From: Shewanella sp. KT0246
GTDB lineage: Bacteria > Pseudomonadota > Gammaproteobacteria > Enterobacterales > Shewanellaceae
NCBI RefSeq assembly: GCF_019654955.1
Contig: NZ_BPEV01000007.1
Coordinates: 62,001-126,000, forward strand
Direction of reading: 5' to 3'
DNA length: 64,000 nt
Positions 24,645 to 34,800 of this stretch are shown one piece after another. The notes beneath the pieces were generated by a model that was not told where the DNA came from, made no database searches, and was given only the letters and a program-made list of their open reading frames with translations. Both the position numbers and the translations under genes were made by a program. The first letter of the stretch is position 1. Each line of letters opens with the position of its first letter.

Positions 24645-24661
24645 TGATTGTGAGTCCCTTT

Positions 24662-26332
24662 ATGTCAGGTCAGTTCGTTTATTCTATGCTAAGAGTTGGG
24701 AAATATGTACCACCTGGAAAGCAAATTCTTAAAGATATTTCACTCAGTTTTTTCCCTGGCGCCAAAATTGGTGTCTTAGGTTTAAACGGTTCAGGTAAAT
24801 CGACTTTACTTCGTATCATGGCAGGGTTAGATACTGAAATCGAAGGCGAAGCGCGCCCGATGCAAGATCTAAAAATCGGATACCTTCCACAAGAGCCTAA
24901 GCTTGATGAATCGCAAACCGTACGTGAAGCCATTGAAGAAGCGGTAAGTGAAGCTAAAAATGCCCTCACCCGTTTAGATGAAGTGTATGCACTATATGCT
25001 GAACCTGATGCTGACTTTGATGCACTTGCTAAAGAGCAAGGTCAACTGGAAGCGATTATTCAATCTCAAGATGCGCATAACCTTGATGTGGTGCTAGATC
25101 GCGCAGCGAATGCTTTACGTCTTCCTGATTGGGATGAAAAAATCGAAGTATTATCAGGTGGTGAACGTCGCCGCGTAGCAATCTGTCGTCTGTTACTTGA
25201 AAAACCAGACATGTTGCTACTTGATGAACCAACCAACCACTTGGATGCAGAATCTGTTGCATGGCTTGAGCGCTTCTTACAAGATTACACAGGCACCGTT
25301 GTGGCCATTACCCATGATAGATATTTCTTGGATAATGCCGCTGGGTGGATTTTGGAACTTGACCGTGGTGAAGGTATTCCGTGGGAAGGTAACTATTCTT
25401 CGTGGTTAGAGCAAAAAGATGCTCGTCTACAACAAGAATCATCTACAGAAAGTGCGCGCCAGAAAACCATTCAAAAAGAATTAGAATGGGTACGCCAAGG
25501 CAGCAAAGGTCGTCAATCTAAAGGTAAAGCCCGTATGGCTCGCTTTGAAGAATTGAACACCAACGACTACCAGAAACGTAACGAAACAAACGAGTTGTTT
25601 ATTCCACCAGGACCTCGCTTAGGTGACAAAGTCATTGAAGTGAATAACCTCACCAAGTCATATGGCGATCGCGTATTGATTGATGACTTAACCTTTGCCG
25701 TCCCTAAAGGTGCCATTGTCGGTATTATCGGTGCTAACGGCGCGGGTAAATCAACTTTGTTTAAGATGATTTCAGGTGCAGAACAACCTGATAGCGGTAG
25801 TATCGAAGTGGGTGAATCAGTACAAATTGCATCGGTTGAACAGTTCCGTGATTCGATGAATGATAAAAATACAGTCTGGCAAGAAATTTCCGACGGTCAA
25901 GATATCATGCGTATTAATAACACAGAGATCCCAAGTCGCGCTTATGTTGGCCGCTTTAACTTCCGTGGTGGCGATCAGCAAAAAATCATTGGCACATTGT
26001 CTGGTGGTGAGCGTAACCGTGTCCATTTAGCAAAACTGCTACAAGCAGGTGGTAACGTACTCCTACTCGATGAACCAACCAATGACTTAGATGTTGAAAC
26101 ACTACGTGCGCTAGAAGAAGCGTTATTAGAGTTCCCTGGTTGTGCCATGGTTATTTCCCATGACCGTTGGTTCTTAGACAGAATCGCCACTCACATTTTA
26201 GATTATCGTGATGAAGGCCAAGTTAACTTCTATGAAGGCAACTACACAGAATATACCGCATGGTTAAAAGAGCATTTAGGCACAGAAGCGATTGAGCCTC
26301 ATCGTCTTAAGTACAAGCGTATTGCCAAGTAA
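24662..26332 (+). CDS. ettA: Energy-dependent translational throttle protein EttA, hybrid start
   Basis: EttA is an ABC-F ATPase that binds the ribosomal E site and slows the first elongation cycle when ADP is high. The 556-residue protein has two ABC domains: Walker A GLNGSGKST near residue 40 and GANGAGKST near 355, and signatures LSGGERRR and LSGGERNR. The first ~19 codons (MSGQFVYSMLRVGKYVPPGK) come from the island rather than from the host copy left at 10342 (MAQFVYSMLRVGKIVPPKK). I start at 24662 because the protein then matches EttA exactly; an in-frame ATG at 24620 would add 14 unrelated residues. The promoter must now lie inside the recombinase gene or its leader. Confidence 0.96.
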   Translation: MSGQFVYSMLRVGKYVPPGKQILKDISLSFFPGAKIGVLGLNGSGKSTLLRIMAGLDTEIEGEARPMQDLKIGYLPQEPKLDESQTVREAIEEAVSEAKNALTRLDEVYALYAEPDADFDALAKEQGQLEAIIQSQDAHNLDVVLDRAANALRLPDWDEKIEVLSGGERRRVAICRLLLEKPDMLLLDEPTNHLDAESVAWLERFLQDYTGTVVAITHDRYFLDNAAGWILELDRGEGIPWEGNYSSWLEQKDARLQQESSTESARQKTIQKELEWVRQGSKGRQSKGKARMARFEELNTNDYQKRNETNELFIPPGPRLGDKVIEVNNLTKSYGDRVLIDDLTFAVPKGAIVGIIGANGAGKSTLFKMISGAEQPDSGSIEVGESVQIASVEQFRDSMNDKNTVWQEISDGQDIMRINNTEIPSRAYVGRFNFRGGDQQKIIGTLSGGERNRVHLAKLLQAGGNVLLLDEPTNDLDVETLRALEEALLEFPGCAMVISHDRWFLDRIATHILDYRDEGQVNFYEGNYTEYTAWLKEHLGTEAIEPHRLKYKRIAK

Positions 26333-26370
26333 AACCAGCCCTTAGTGTAAACAAACGCGTTAAAATAATT

Positions 26371-26427
26371 AAGCCCCATTAAATCATCCTTTTTGTAAAG
26401 AAAGGTAGTTTAAACTGGGGCTTTTTA
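26371..26427 (+). terminator. Terminator after ettA
   Basis: AAGCCCCA (26371) pairs with TGGGGCTT (26416 on), extended by ATTAAA/TTTAA with a small bulge, then a T-run. The remaining ~290 bp to 26718 are AT-rich with no further gene and presumably hold the promoter of the efflux operon. Confidence 0.8.
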
Positions 26428-26717
26428 ATATTTCAAACAAAAATAAAGACCTAATCGACTTTCATTTTAAGTGGTCATTTTACAATGGTTAGCAATAACT
26501 TCTTGAATATAAAATCATGAATTGTAAGCAAGTGGTAACAACCAAGATCGTTTAGCAACATTTGCGTTCACTTTAATAAACACTTTTGTTATCAGCATGT
26601 TTCGTTACAATCTTATATGCTTTGCTTTACATTCCTTTACCCTTATATGCCGTTTTTTAATTAAAATAGACCCTAATTCATCAACCGGTCTGATGATATT
26701 TTCTTAGAGTTCATAAA

Positions 26718-27866
26718 ATGAAAAAATTGGCAATTGTTATCATAGTCAGCAGCCTTATCGCTGCGGTGGTGTCTTTTAGTGGTTTATCCCAAGCTGATAA
26801 AACGAAAGCTCAGTCGCAAGGGAAGCCGCAGAAAACTATTCCAGTCGTCACCGGCATTGTTGATCAGCATGAACTATCACAATCATTATCGCTAATAGGT
26901 AAGCTTGACGCTGAACAATCTGTCTATATTTCATCTCAAGTTGCTGGCCAAATTAGTAAAATTTTAATTAAACCCGATCAAGATATTCAGGCTGGCCAAA
27001 TCATCGTTCAATTAGATGATGCTAAGGCGAAAGCTGCTACTGCCGAAGCCGCCGCTTATCTGGCCGATGAAAAGCGTAAACTCAAAGAGTTTCTAAAACT
27101 GATTTCAAGTAATGCAATTACTCAGACCGAAATTGATGCCCAGCGTGCCAGCGTGGATATGGCAGCTGCACGATTAGCTGCTGCTCAAGCCGATTTAGAT
27201 TATCACTCTCTAAATGCGCCATTTTCTGGTTCTGCTGGCTTAATTGATTTTAGTGTAGGTAAGATGATTTCTGTCGGTACCGAACTTTTATCTTTTGATG
27301 ACCTTTCAACCATGAGACTCGACCTACAAGTCCCAGAACATTACTTATCATTACTTTCAAATGGTATGCAAGTTACAGCTCAGAGCCGCGCTTGGCCATC
27401 TCAAGAGTTTAAAGGAGAAATTATTGCCATTGACTCTCGTATTAACCAAGACACATTAAATTTACGCGTCAGAGTCCAATTTGTTAATCCCGACAACAAA
27501 TTAAAGCCGGGCATGATGATGGCCGCAACGCTTAACTTCCCTGCTGTATCTGAACCTGTTATCCCAGTTCAGGCTATTGAGTACTCTGGAACTAAACGCT
27601 TTGTTTACCTCGTTGATAATAACAATGTTGCGAATCGCACCGAAGTCATTTTAGGCGCCCGTATTGATAATGAAGTGCTCATCACAGAAGGGCTCAGCAT
27701 TGGCGATAATGTTGTCGTTCAAGGGTTAGTTAATATGCGTGATGGCGTGTCAGTTGATGTGTTAGAGCAGCAAAGCACTGCGTCACGTTTAGCTCATGAA
27801 TCATCAGAGCAAGAACCCGAAACATCTGCAGATACAATCACGAATGCGGTACAGGAGAAAAGTTAA
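26718..27866 (+). CDS. RND efflux pump periplasmic adaptor (MFP) subunit
   Basis: 382 residues with an N-terminal hydrophobic leader (MKKLAIVIIVSSLIAAVVSF). The membrane-fusion-protein order is visible: a lipoyl half-motif near 70-105 (VAGQISKILIKPDQDIQAGQ), an Ala-rich alpha-hairpin at about 105-160, the second lipoyl half (LNAPFSGSAGLIDFSVGKMI) and a beta-barrel part. It connects the inner-membrane pump encoded next to an outer-membrane channel, which is not encoded here (a TolC-like protein from elsewhere is likely). Its stop overlaps the next start by one base. Confidence 0.93.
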   Translation: MKKLAIVIIVSSLIAAVVSFSGLSQADKTKAQSQGKPQKTIPVVTGIVDQHELSQSLSLIGKLDAEQSVYISSQVAGQISKILIKPDQDIQAGQIIVQLDDAKAKAATAEAAAYLADEKRKLKEFLKLISSNAITQTEIDAQRASVDMAAARLAAAQADLDYHSLNAPFSGSAGLIDFSVGKMISVGTELLSFDDLSTMRLDLQVPEHYLSLLSNGMQVTAQSRAWPSQEFKGEIIAIDSRINQDTLNLRVRVQFVNPDNKLKPGMMMAATLNFPAVSEPVIPVQAIEYSGTKRFVYLVDNNNVANRTEVILGARIDNEVLITEGLSIGDNVVVQGLVNMRDGVSVDVLEQQSTASRLAHESSEQEPETSADTITNAVQEKS

Positions 27867-30800
27867 TGTGGCTCTCTGATGTATCCGTAAAACGTCCTGT
27901 TGTTGCGATTGTTCTCAGCTTATTACTGGTAGTTTTTGGTCTCGTTTCTCTATCAAAACTGTCAGTAAGAGAGATGCCAGATGTCGAAAACCCTGTTGTT
28001 ACTGTAATGACAACCTATAGTGGCGCTTCTGCGACCATTATGGAAAGCCAGATTACCACGACGATTGAAGATGAACTTACCGGTATCAGTGGTGTAGATG
28101 AAATTGAGTCTATCACTCGAAACGGCATGTCTCGCATTACAGTGACATTTCTTTTGGGTTGGGATTTAACTGAAGGTGTCAGTGATGTGCGTGATGCAGT
28201 TGCCCGTGCTCAGCGTCGCTTACCCGATGAAGCCGACGATCCCGTAGTATCTAAAGACAATGGTTCTGGCGAGCCATCTATATATGTCAATTTAAGTTCA
28301 TCAATGATGGACAGAACGCAATTGACTGACTACTCCCAGCGAGTACTTGAAGATCGTTTCAATTTAATCACAGGTGTCAGCTCAATTTCGCTATCGGGTG
28401 GCTTATACAAAGTCATGTACGTACAGTTAAAGCCTGAATTAATGGCTGGCCGTAATGTTTCAGCCAATGATATTGTTTCGGCGCTTAATACTGAAAACGT
28501 GGAAACACCAGGTGGTGAAGTCCGAAACGACACCACGGTAATGACAGTAAGAACTGCAAGGCTTTATAACAATCCTGCTGACTTTGATTATTTGGTTGTT
28601 CGCACCGCTGAAGATGGCACACCTATTTACTTAAAAGATGTTGCAGATGTCTTTATTGGTGCAGAAAACGAAAATTCGACTTTTAAAAGTGACGGCGTTA
28701 CAAACATTAGCTTAGGAATCATTGCTCAATCTGATGCTAACCCGCTTGATGTCGCGAAACTCGTCCACAAAGAAGTTGATAGAATCCAAGAATTTTTGCC
28801 ACAGGGCACGGCACTCGTTGTTGACTATGACTCAACCATTTTTATCTCTCGTTCAATCGATGAGGTATATAACACTCTCATTATCACTGCCATTCTGGTT
28901 ATTTTAGTGCTGTATATTTTCATCGGTCAAGTACGCGCAACCTTAATCCCTGCAGTCACGGTACCTGTTTCACTTATTTCAGCCTTTATCGCCGCTAATA
29001 CTTTTGGCTTCTCTATTAACCTTTTAACCTTAATGGCATTGATACTGTCCATTGGTTTAGTCGTTGACGATGCTATTGTCGTTGTGGAAAACATTTTCCA
29101 TCACATTGAAAAAGGCGAGCCCCCTATTCTAGCTGCCTACAAAGGCGCACGAGAAGTTGGTTTTGCTGTAATGGCGACCACTGCAGTACTGGTTATGGTA
29201 TTTTTACCGATTTCCTTCATGGAAGGCATGGTAGGTCTATTGTTTACTGAGTTCTCGGTCATGTTGGCAGTGTCGGTGTTATTTTCCTCTCTCATTGCAC
29301 TCACCTTAACGCCTGTGTTGGGTAGTAAATTGCTTAAAGCCAATGTCAAACCTAACCGTTTTAACCTATGGGTTGATGGGTTATTCGACAAGCTTGAAAA
29401 GCAATACCGCCGTGTAGTCTCAAAAGCTGTTCAGTATCGAGCAGCAGCGCCTGTTGTCATCATTGCCTGTGTCATTGGTAGTGGTTGGTTATTAAATCAA
29501 GTACCAGCGCAACTTGCTCCACAAGAAGACCGCGGGGTTATATTTGCGTTTATTAAAGGCGCTGAAGGAACCAGTTACAACCGTATGGCTGCCAACATGG
29601 ACATTGTTGAAGAACGCTTGATGCCGATGTTAGGTAACGGCATCATAAAATCTTTCAGTACTCAAGCTCCCGCTTTTGGCGGCCGAGCAGGCGACCAAAC
29701 TGGTTTTGTAATCATTCAGTTAGAAGAATGGAAAGACCGAAACATCAATGCGCAGCAAGCTTTAGGAATTGTAGCTAAAGCTCTTGAAGGCATTCCCGAT
29801 GTGATGGTTCGACCTATGCTTCCAGGTTTTAGAGGCCAATCAAGTGAACCAGTGCAGTTTGTATTAGGTGGTTCTGATTACAATGAACTATTTGATTGGG
29901 CCCAGAAGTTACAGCTTGAGGCTGATTTGAGCCCTATTTTAGAAGGTGCAGATCTTGATTATGCCGAAACCACCCCAGAGCTATTAGTTTCAGTGGATCG
30001 TGAACGAGCAGCAGAGCTTGGTGTGAGTGTCACAGAAGTGTCAGACACTTTAGAAATCATGTTAGGCGGCCGTAGTGAAACCACCTTCATTGAACGTGGT
30101 GAAGAATACGATGTCTATCTTCGTGGCGATGAAAATAGCTTCAATAGTGTGGCAGATTTAAGTCAAATTTACATGCGAACGGCTTCAGGTAAGTTAATTA
30201 CCTTAGATACGATTACCCAAATTGACGAGGTAGCTTCGGCGCAAAAGTTAAGTCACCTTAATAAGCAAAAGTCGATTACATTGAAAGCAAACCTTGGAGC
30301 TGGGCACACCTTAGGTGAAGCATTGGATTTTCTCGATGCTAAAGCGATTGAAATGTTACCCAGTGACATTACCGTGTCATACACTGGTGAATCAAAAGAC
30401 TTTAAAGAAAACCAAAGCAGTGTATTTATTGTATTTGGTTTAGCTTTGTTAGTTGCCTATTTAGTTCTAGCTGCTCAATTTGAAAGCTTCATCAATCCTT
30501 TAGTTGTCATGTTTACTGTACCTATGGGAGTCTTTGGTGGATTCTTAGGGCTCTTCCTTACCAGCCAAGGCCTTAATATTTACAGTCAAATTGGCATGAT
30601 TATGCTCATTGGTATGGTAACTAAAAACGGTATCTTAATTGTCGAGTTTGCCAACCAGGTGCGCGATAAAGGATTAGCGTTAGAACAAGCAATTATTGAT
30701 GCTTCTGCGAGACGTTTACGACCAATTTTGATGACGGCGTTCACCACATTAATTGGCGCTATTCCATTAATTATGTCTACGGGCGCAGGATCAGAAAGTC

Positions 30801-30979
30801 GAATTGCTGTAGGTACAGTAGTGTTCTTTGGGATGGCTTTTGCTACTCTAGTGACCTTATTGGTGATCCCTGCTATGTATAGGTTGATATCAGGTGCAAC
30901 ACACTCACCAGGATTTGTAGAGCAACAACTCAATGACGCCATTGAGATGCAAAAGCGCAAAGCACTAAACGAGTCTTAA
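27866..30979 (+). CDS. RND efflux transporter permease
   Basis: 1037 residues, the usual AcrB/MexF size, with the duplicated plan of one N-terminal helix, a large periplasmic loop and five to six helices, repeated. The helix-4 region contains LSIGLVVDDAIVVVENIFHH, with the Asp pair used in proton transfer, and GxPIxFMEG-like residues (LPISFMEGM) follow. The start MWLSDVSVKRPVVAIVLSL is typical of VexH/MexW-like pumps. It is a proton-driven exporter of drugs or bile-type compounds; substrates cannot be inferred. It is translationally coupled to the adaptor. Confidence 0.95.
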   Translation: MWLSDVSVKRPVVAIVLSLLLVVFGLVSLSKLSVREMPDVENPVVTVMTTYSGASATIMESQITTTIEDELTGISGVDEIESITRNGMSRITVTFLLGWDLTEGVSDVRDAVARAQRRLPDEADDPVVSKDNGSGEPSIYVNLSSSMMDRTQLTDYSQRVLEDRFNLITGVSSISLSGGLYKVMYVQLKPELMAGRNVSANDIVSALNTENVETPGGEVRNDTTVMTVRTARLYNNPADFDYLVVRTAEDGTPIYLKDVADVFIGAENENSTFKSDGVTNISLGIIAQSDANPLDVAKLVHKEVDRIQEFLPQGTALVVDYDSTIFISRSIDEVYNTLIITAILVILVLYIFIGQVRATLIPAVTVPVSLISAFIAANTFGFSINLLTLMALILSIGLVVDDAIVVVENIFHHIEKGEPPILAAYKGAREVGFAVMATTAVLVMVFLPISFMEGMVGLLFTEFSVMLAVSVLFSSLIALTLTPVLGSKLLKANVKPNRFNLWVDGLFDKLEKQYRRVVSKAVQYRAAAPVVIIACVIGSGWLLNQVPAQLAPQEDRGVIFAFIKGAEGTSYNRMAANMDIVEERLMPMLGNGIIKSFSTQAPAFGGRAGDQTGFVIIQLEEWKDRNINAQQALGIVAKALEGIPDVMVRPMLPGFRGQSSEPVQFVLGGSDYNELFDWAQKLQLEADLSPILEGADLDYAETTPELLVSVDRERAAELGVSVTEVSDTLEIMLGGRSETTFIERGEEYDVYLRGDENSFNSVADLSQIYMRTASGKLITLDTITQIDEVASAQKLSHLNKQKSITLKANLGAGHTLGEALDFLDAKAIEMLPSDITVSYTGESKDFKENQSSVFIVFGLALLVAYLVLAAQFESFINPLVVMFTVPMGVFGGFLGLFLTSQGLNIYSQIGMIMLIGMVTKNGILIVEFANQVRDKGLALEQAIIDASARRLRPILMTAFTTLIGAIPLIMSTGAGSESRIAVGTVVFFGMAFATLVTLLVIPAMYRLISGATHSPGFVEQQLNDAIEMQKRKALNES

Positions 30980-31015
30980 AATACAGACTCTTCTAATGGA
31001 TAAACAGGTGTAATA

Positions 31016-31489
31016 ATGGAAAAAGTAGCCGTATTTGTTGATGTACAAAACATCTATTACACCTGTAAGCAGGCTTTTGGCCGTTCGTTTAATTATCGCG
31101 CCTTATTTAAATTACTCTCTCAACAAGCACAAATTGAACATGCATTTGCTTACGCTATCGCCCCTGCTGATGATGGCCAAGTAAAGTTTCAAGATGCTCT
31201 ACGACACATCGGTTTTGAAGTGAAACTAAAACCTTATATCCAACGAAGTGATGGTAGTGCTAAAGGTGATTGGGATGTCGGTATTACTATCGATGTTCTA
31301 GATTATGCAGAGCAAGTTGATAAAGTCATCCTACTTTCTGGTGATGGTGATTTTGATTTGTTAATGACAAAAGTGGCTCAAAAGTTTGGATGCGATACTC
31401 AAGTAATCAGCGTTTCAAGTCTAACAGCTAAGTCTTTACTTGATGTTGTCGGTAGCCATTTACCTATTGAATCAAACCTCTTGCTTTAA
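31016..31489 (+). CDS. NYN domain protein (LabA/DUF88 family)
   Basis: 157 residues with the NYN (PIN-like) nuclease core: acidic motif VFVDVQNIYY at the N-terminus, KGDWDVGITIDVLDY around 83 and LLSGDGDFDLLMTKV around 105. The conserved Asp residues would bind divalent metal. Members are thought to be RNases or RNA-processing factors. It follows the efflux permease by 36 bp and may be co-transcribed. Confidence 0.9.
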   Translation: MEKVAVFVDVQNIYYTCKQAFGRSFNYRALFKLLSQQAQIEHAFAYAIAPADDGQVKFQDALRHIGFEVKLKPYIQRSDGSAKGDWDVGITIDVLDYAEQVDKVILLSGDGDFDLLMTKVAQKFGCDTQVISVSSLTAKSLLDVVGSHLPIESNLLL

Positions 31490-31802
31490 ATGAAGCTCCG
31501 ACGCTATTTAGCGTTCTCCCTTAGAAAACGCTTATCTGCTTTCTACGGGCTATTTATTTAGTCTATTCTTTTAGATTATTTCTATTATTTTCTCAATAAA
31601 TTAAACGCTTTAAAAGCTCAAAAATTGTCACTCCCTATCCCCCATCTAAGTTAACTCAAAAAGTCGCCTTACAAAAACACACTTGTTAACAATAAGTTAA
31701 ATACACATGTCAAACATGCAGTTTGCTTGTTCAGGATTCCATGGAGCATTTTTTTATGTAACAATTACGTTATGTTTATCACTGTAAATAGCAGAGAAGT
31801 TG
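31490..31802. other. 313-bp intergenic region
   Basis: AT-rich, with one small stem-loop (ACGCT/AGCGT, 31501-31514) just after the NYN gene. The right part presumably contains the promoter of the large sensor gene. No further gene or repeat seen. Confidence 0.5.
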
Positions 31803-34800
31803 ATGTTACAGCGGGCAATTACCCTACACAGCATTATCATTGCTATTTGCATCTATTGCAGTATTACTTCCTTTGCTCATTCGGAGCAATTTCAGCTTGA
31901 AACACTAAATGTTAGTGATGGGTTACTTTCTTCTAGCATTACCACCATTCATCAACAGCGAAGTGGTTATATTTGGTTTGGCTCTGACAGTGGAGCCAGT
32001 CGGTATGACGGTATTAACTTTATTCACTTTCAATTCTCACCCAATGAAAAGAACCATATATCCAACAACTATGTAACCGACATTTATGAAGATAAAGCCG
32101 GTAATATTTGGATAGCAACCGAAGATGGACTTAATCAACTCACCCCTGAAAATGAGATGATTCAACATAACACTCTCAGTAGTCAGAATGGCTTAAGCTC
32201 TAGTTGGATAACCCGCATCTACGAAGACAAAGATGGCAGTTTATGGTTTGGGACGGGCTCAGGTATTAGTCAATATGACCCCAAGACAAAAACGTTTACA
32301 GCTTTCTTCCTTTACGATGATGATAACCAGCGTTATGACACTTCCACATATAGTATATTTACTGATTATCAGGGCACAATCTGGGTAAGTACCGATTTTG
32401 GTCTTACGACCATTAATCGGGAAACTAAGCGTTTAGAACAGGTAACCTCTAGCAATCCAGATACCAATAAAATAATGACAGGTTCGGTCAATGCTATTCA
32501 AGTTGTGTCTGACGAACAAGTTTGGCTAGGAACATATCAACAAGGCTTGGTCGATTTTAACCCTAAAACCATGGAAGTCATCATTTATGAGGTTGACAAA
32601 AACAATCCTTCTATCGATCAAATAGCATCGAATAACGTAGTAGATATGCTCTTTGAAAATAGTAATACACTTTGGTTAGCTCACAATAAAGGCGCCACCA
32701 GAGTCAGTCTTGATACCATGAGTTTTACCCATCTCCAGCACCAAGAATATAATCACCATTCAATTGCCGATAACAGAGTACACGAACTACAACTTGATCA
32801 AGCCGGAGGGATCTGGTTCGCTACTTCAATGGGCGCTTCGTATTACTCGCCTTTTAAGCATGGCACCCGAATATTTAAACCTCATCCATACACCCCAGAA
32901 CTTTCTAGTCCTTTTATTTATTGGGTCGATACTGATGAAAACAATAAAGTTTGGGTGACGACTTCAGAAAATATAAACCAAATCAATGATAAAACCGAAG
33001 CAATTAAACTAAAACCAATTGAGAACTTGTCATTAGAATCTCCCTACAGCGCAATTTTAGATAACCAAGACAATGTGTGGATTTCAGGTGAAAATGGCCT
33101 ATCTTTGTACAATATCGCTAATGAGGGAATACAACATTTTAGTAATGCACCAGGTAATGCCCACCATTTTCCTAATAGTCCTTTTTATCTAGCGTTACCG
33201 GATAACAAAGGTAATGTGTGGATCTCAGGGTACTTAGATGTCGGCCTTATCTTGTTTAATCCCCAAGAAGGAATCAAACAACAATTACTCACAGAATATG
33301 ATAATTCATACTCTGTTGGCGGTAACTTTACTTTTGACAAGCAATTCATCCATAACGGCGAATTATGGCTAGCAACGACCAATGCCATATACCGTGTGAA
33401 CCCAGAAACATATGAAGTTAAACATTTATCGCTTGGCACCGATACTGAAAATATTAGAACCGTTAAAATTTATCAGGATGAAAAAAATGACATTTGGGTT
33501 GCTACTCAGGGTTTAGGGCTTGCCCGAATTAGAGTGGGTGAAGGTTGGGACGATCCTGTTAATATAAGATACTTCAATAAAGATCATGGTTTTACCACCA
33601 ATACTCTACGAGGCGTAACGGGGAATGGTGATGGATTTGTTTGGGTAACCTCGCAATCAAAGTTCGCAAAAATGAATACCAGCACTTTTGAAGTTACTCA
33701 ATACCCTAGCGCAATTAATGAAAAAGATAGCTCATTTTCTGATTCTGCTATTGCAATGAAAAATGACCACTTATATTTGGGGTCAAATAACGGTCTATTT
33801 AAGATTGACACCAAATCAATCACAAGTAATACCTTTAAACCCAAAGTTCATATTACCTCAGCGTTAATAGCAAACCAGCAGTTTATTGGCGCTAATAGCA
33901 ATCAAAATATGAATGACGTACGACTTGAATACGAACAAAATATTGTTCAATTTTCCTTTGCATCAATGGATTTTACTGCGCCTAATAAAAACCAGTATCG
34001 CTACCGTTTACGCGGTTTTGATGAAAACTGGGTACATGCTGGCAGCAATACTTCAGCAACTTACACTAACCTCAATGCTGGAGATTACTCCTTTATTGTC
34101 CAAGGCAGCAACAGTGATGGACGCTGGAGCCCTCATGTTGCCTCTTTTGACTTTAAGGTAAAACAAGCATGGTGGTTTTATGCAATTATTACCTTAATCC
34201 TTATTTGTACCTTACTCACCTTATTGTTTTTATTTACTCGATATCAAAAAATAACCGAACTGAGTAACCGAGCAAACTACGACAGCTTAACGGGTTTATC
34301 CAATCGCTTTCGATTTAATGCCAAGCTCGAATTAACCGTTACTGATGTGCATAAACCAGCGGCAGTCGTATTCATTGATTTGGATTATTTTAAAGAAGTT
34401 AATGACACTATGGGGCACGATATTGGCGATGAATTAATCATCGAGGTCAGTAAGAGGTTATCCAACACCTTAAGTAAAAACGACTTACTTGCGAGATTAG
34501 GGGGGGATGAGTTTGCAATCATCATTCAACACCCAGGCACGCAAGCCAAACTCATTAATGTAATAGAACGAATCCGTACCAGTATTAATACCGGTTATCA
34601 AATAAAAGCCCACTGGATCACTAGCTCCGCCAGTATTGGAGTCGCTTGCTTCCCTGAAGATGGTCTCGACTCTAAAACCTTACTGAAACACGCTGATACC
34701 GCCATGTACGCAGCAAAGCATGCTGGTCGTAATAACGCTTACTTCTTTAATGAGTCTCTTTCACAAGCATTACTTGAAAAAACCACTATAAAACAGCAAT

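Larger units (their letters stand above)
12831..24720. mobile_element. Island B, inserted in ettA (younger, right unit, ~11.9 kb)
   Basis: It runs from the interrupted ettA head at 12775 to the functional one at 24662. The large serine recombinase lies at the right end, reading inward with its start 18 bp from the ettA ATG. Contents from left to right: a broken small gene, long hairpin-rich non-coding DNA, a small serine recombinase with a microprotein, a small-gene operon, two single genes, a secreted nuclease, a broken TIR gene, a DUF2513-like gene and a membrane-anchored protein. No capsid, terminase, conjugation or partition genes are visible. Confidence 0.8.

Noticed and set aside
24620..24661. 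ettA starting at the upstream ATG 24620
   Set aside because: It would add 14 residues not found in EttA, translated from the antisense of the recombinase start region; the ATG at 24662 gives the exact family N-terminus.
12831..24720. Prophage or conjugative element
   Set aside because: No capsid, portal, terminase, tail, relaxase or type IV secretion genes were found; only recombinases and small or unknown genes.
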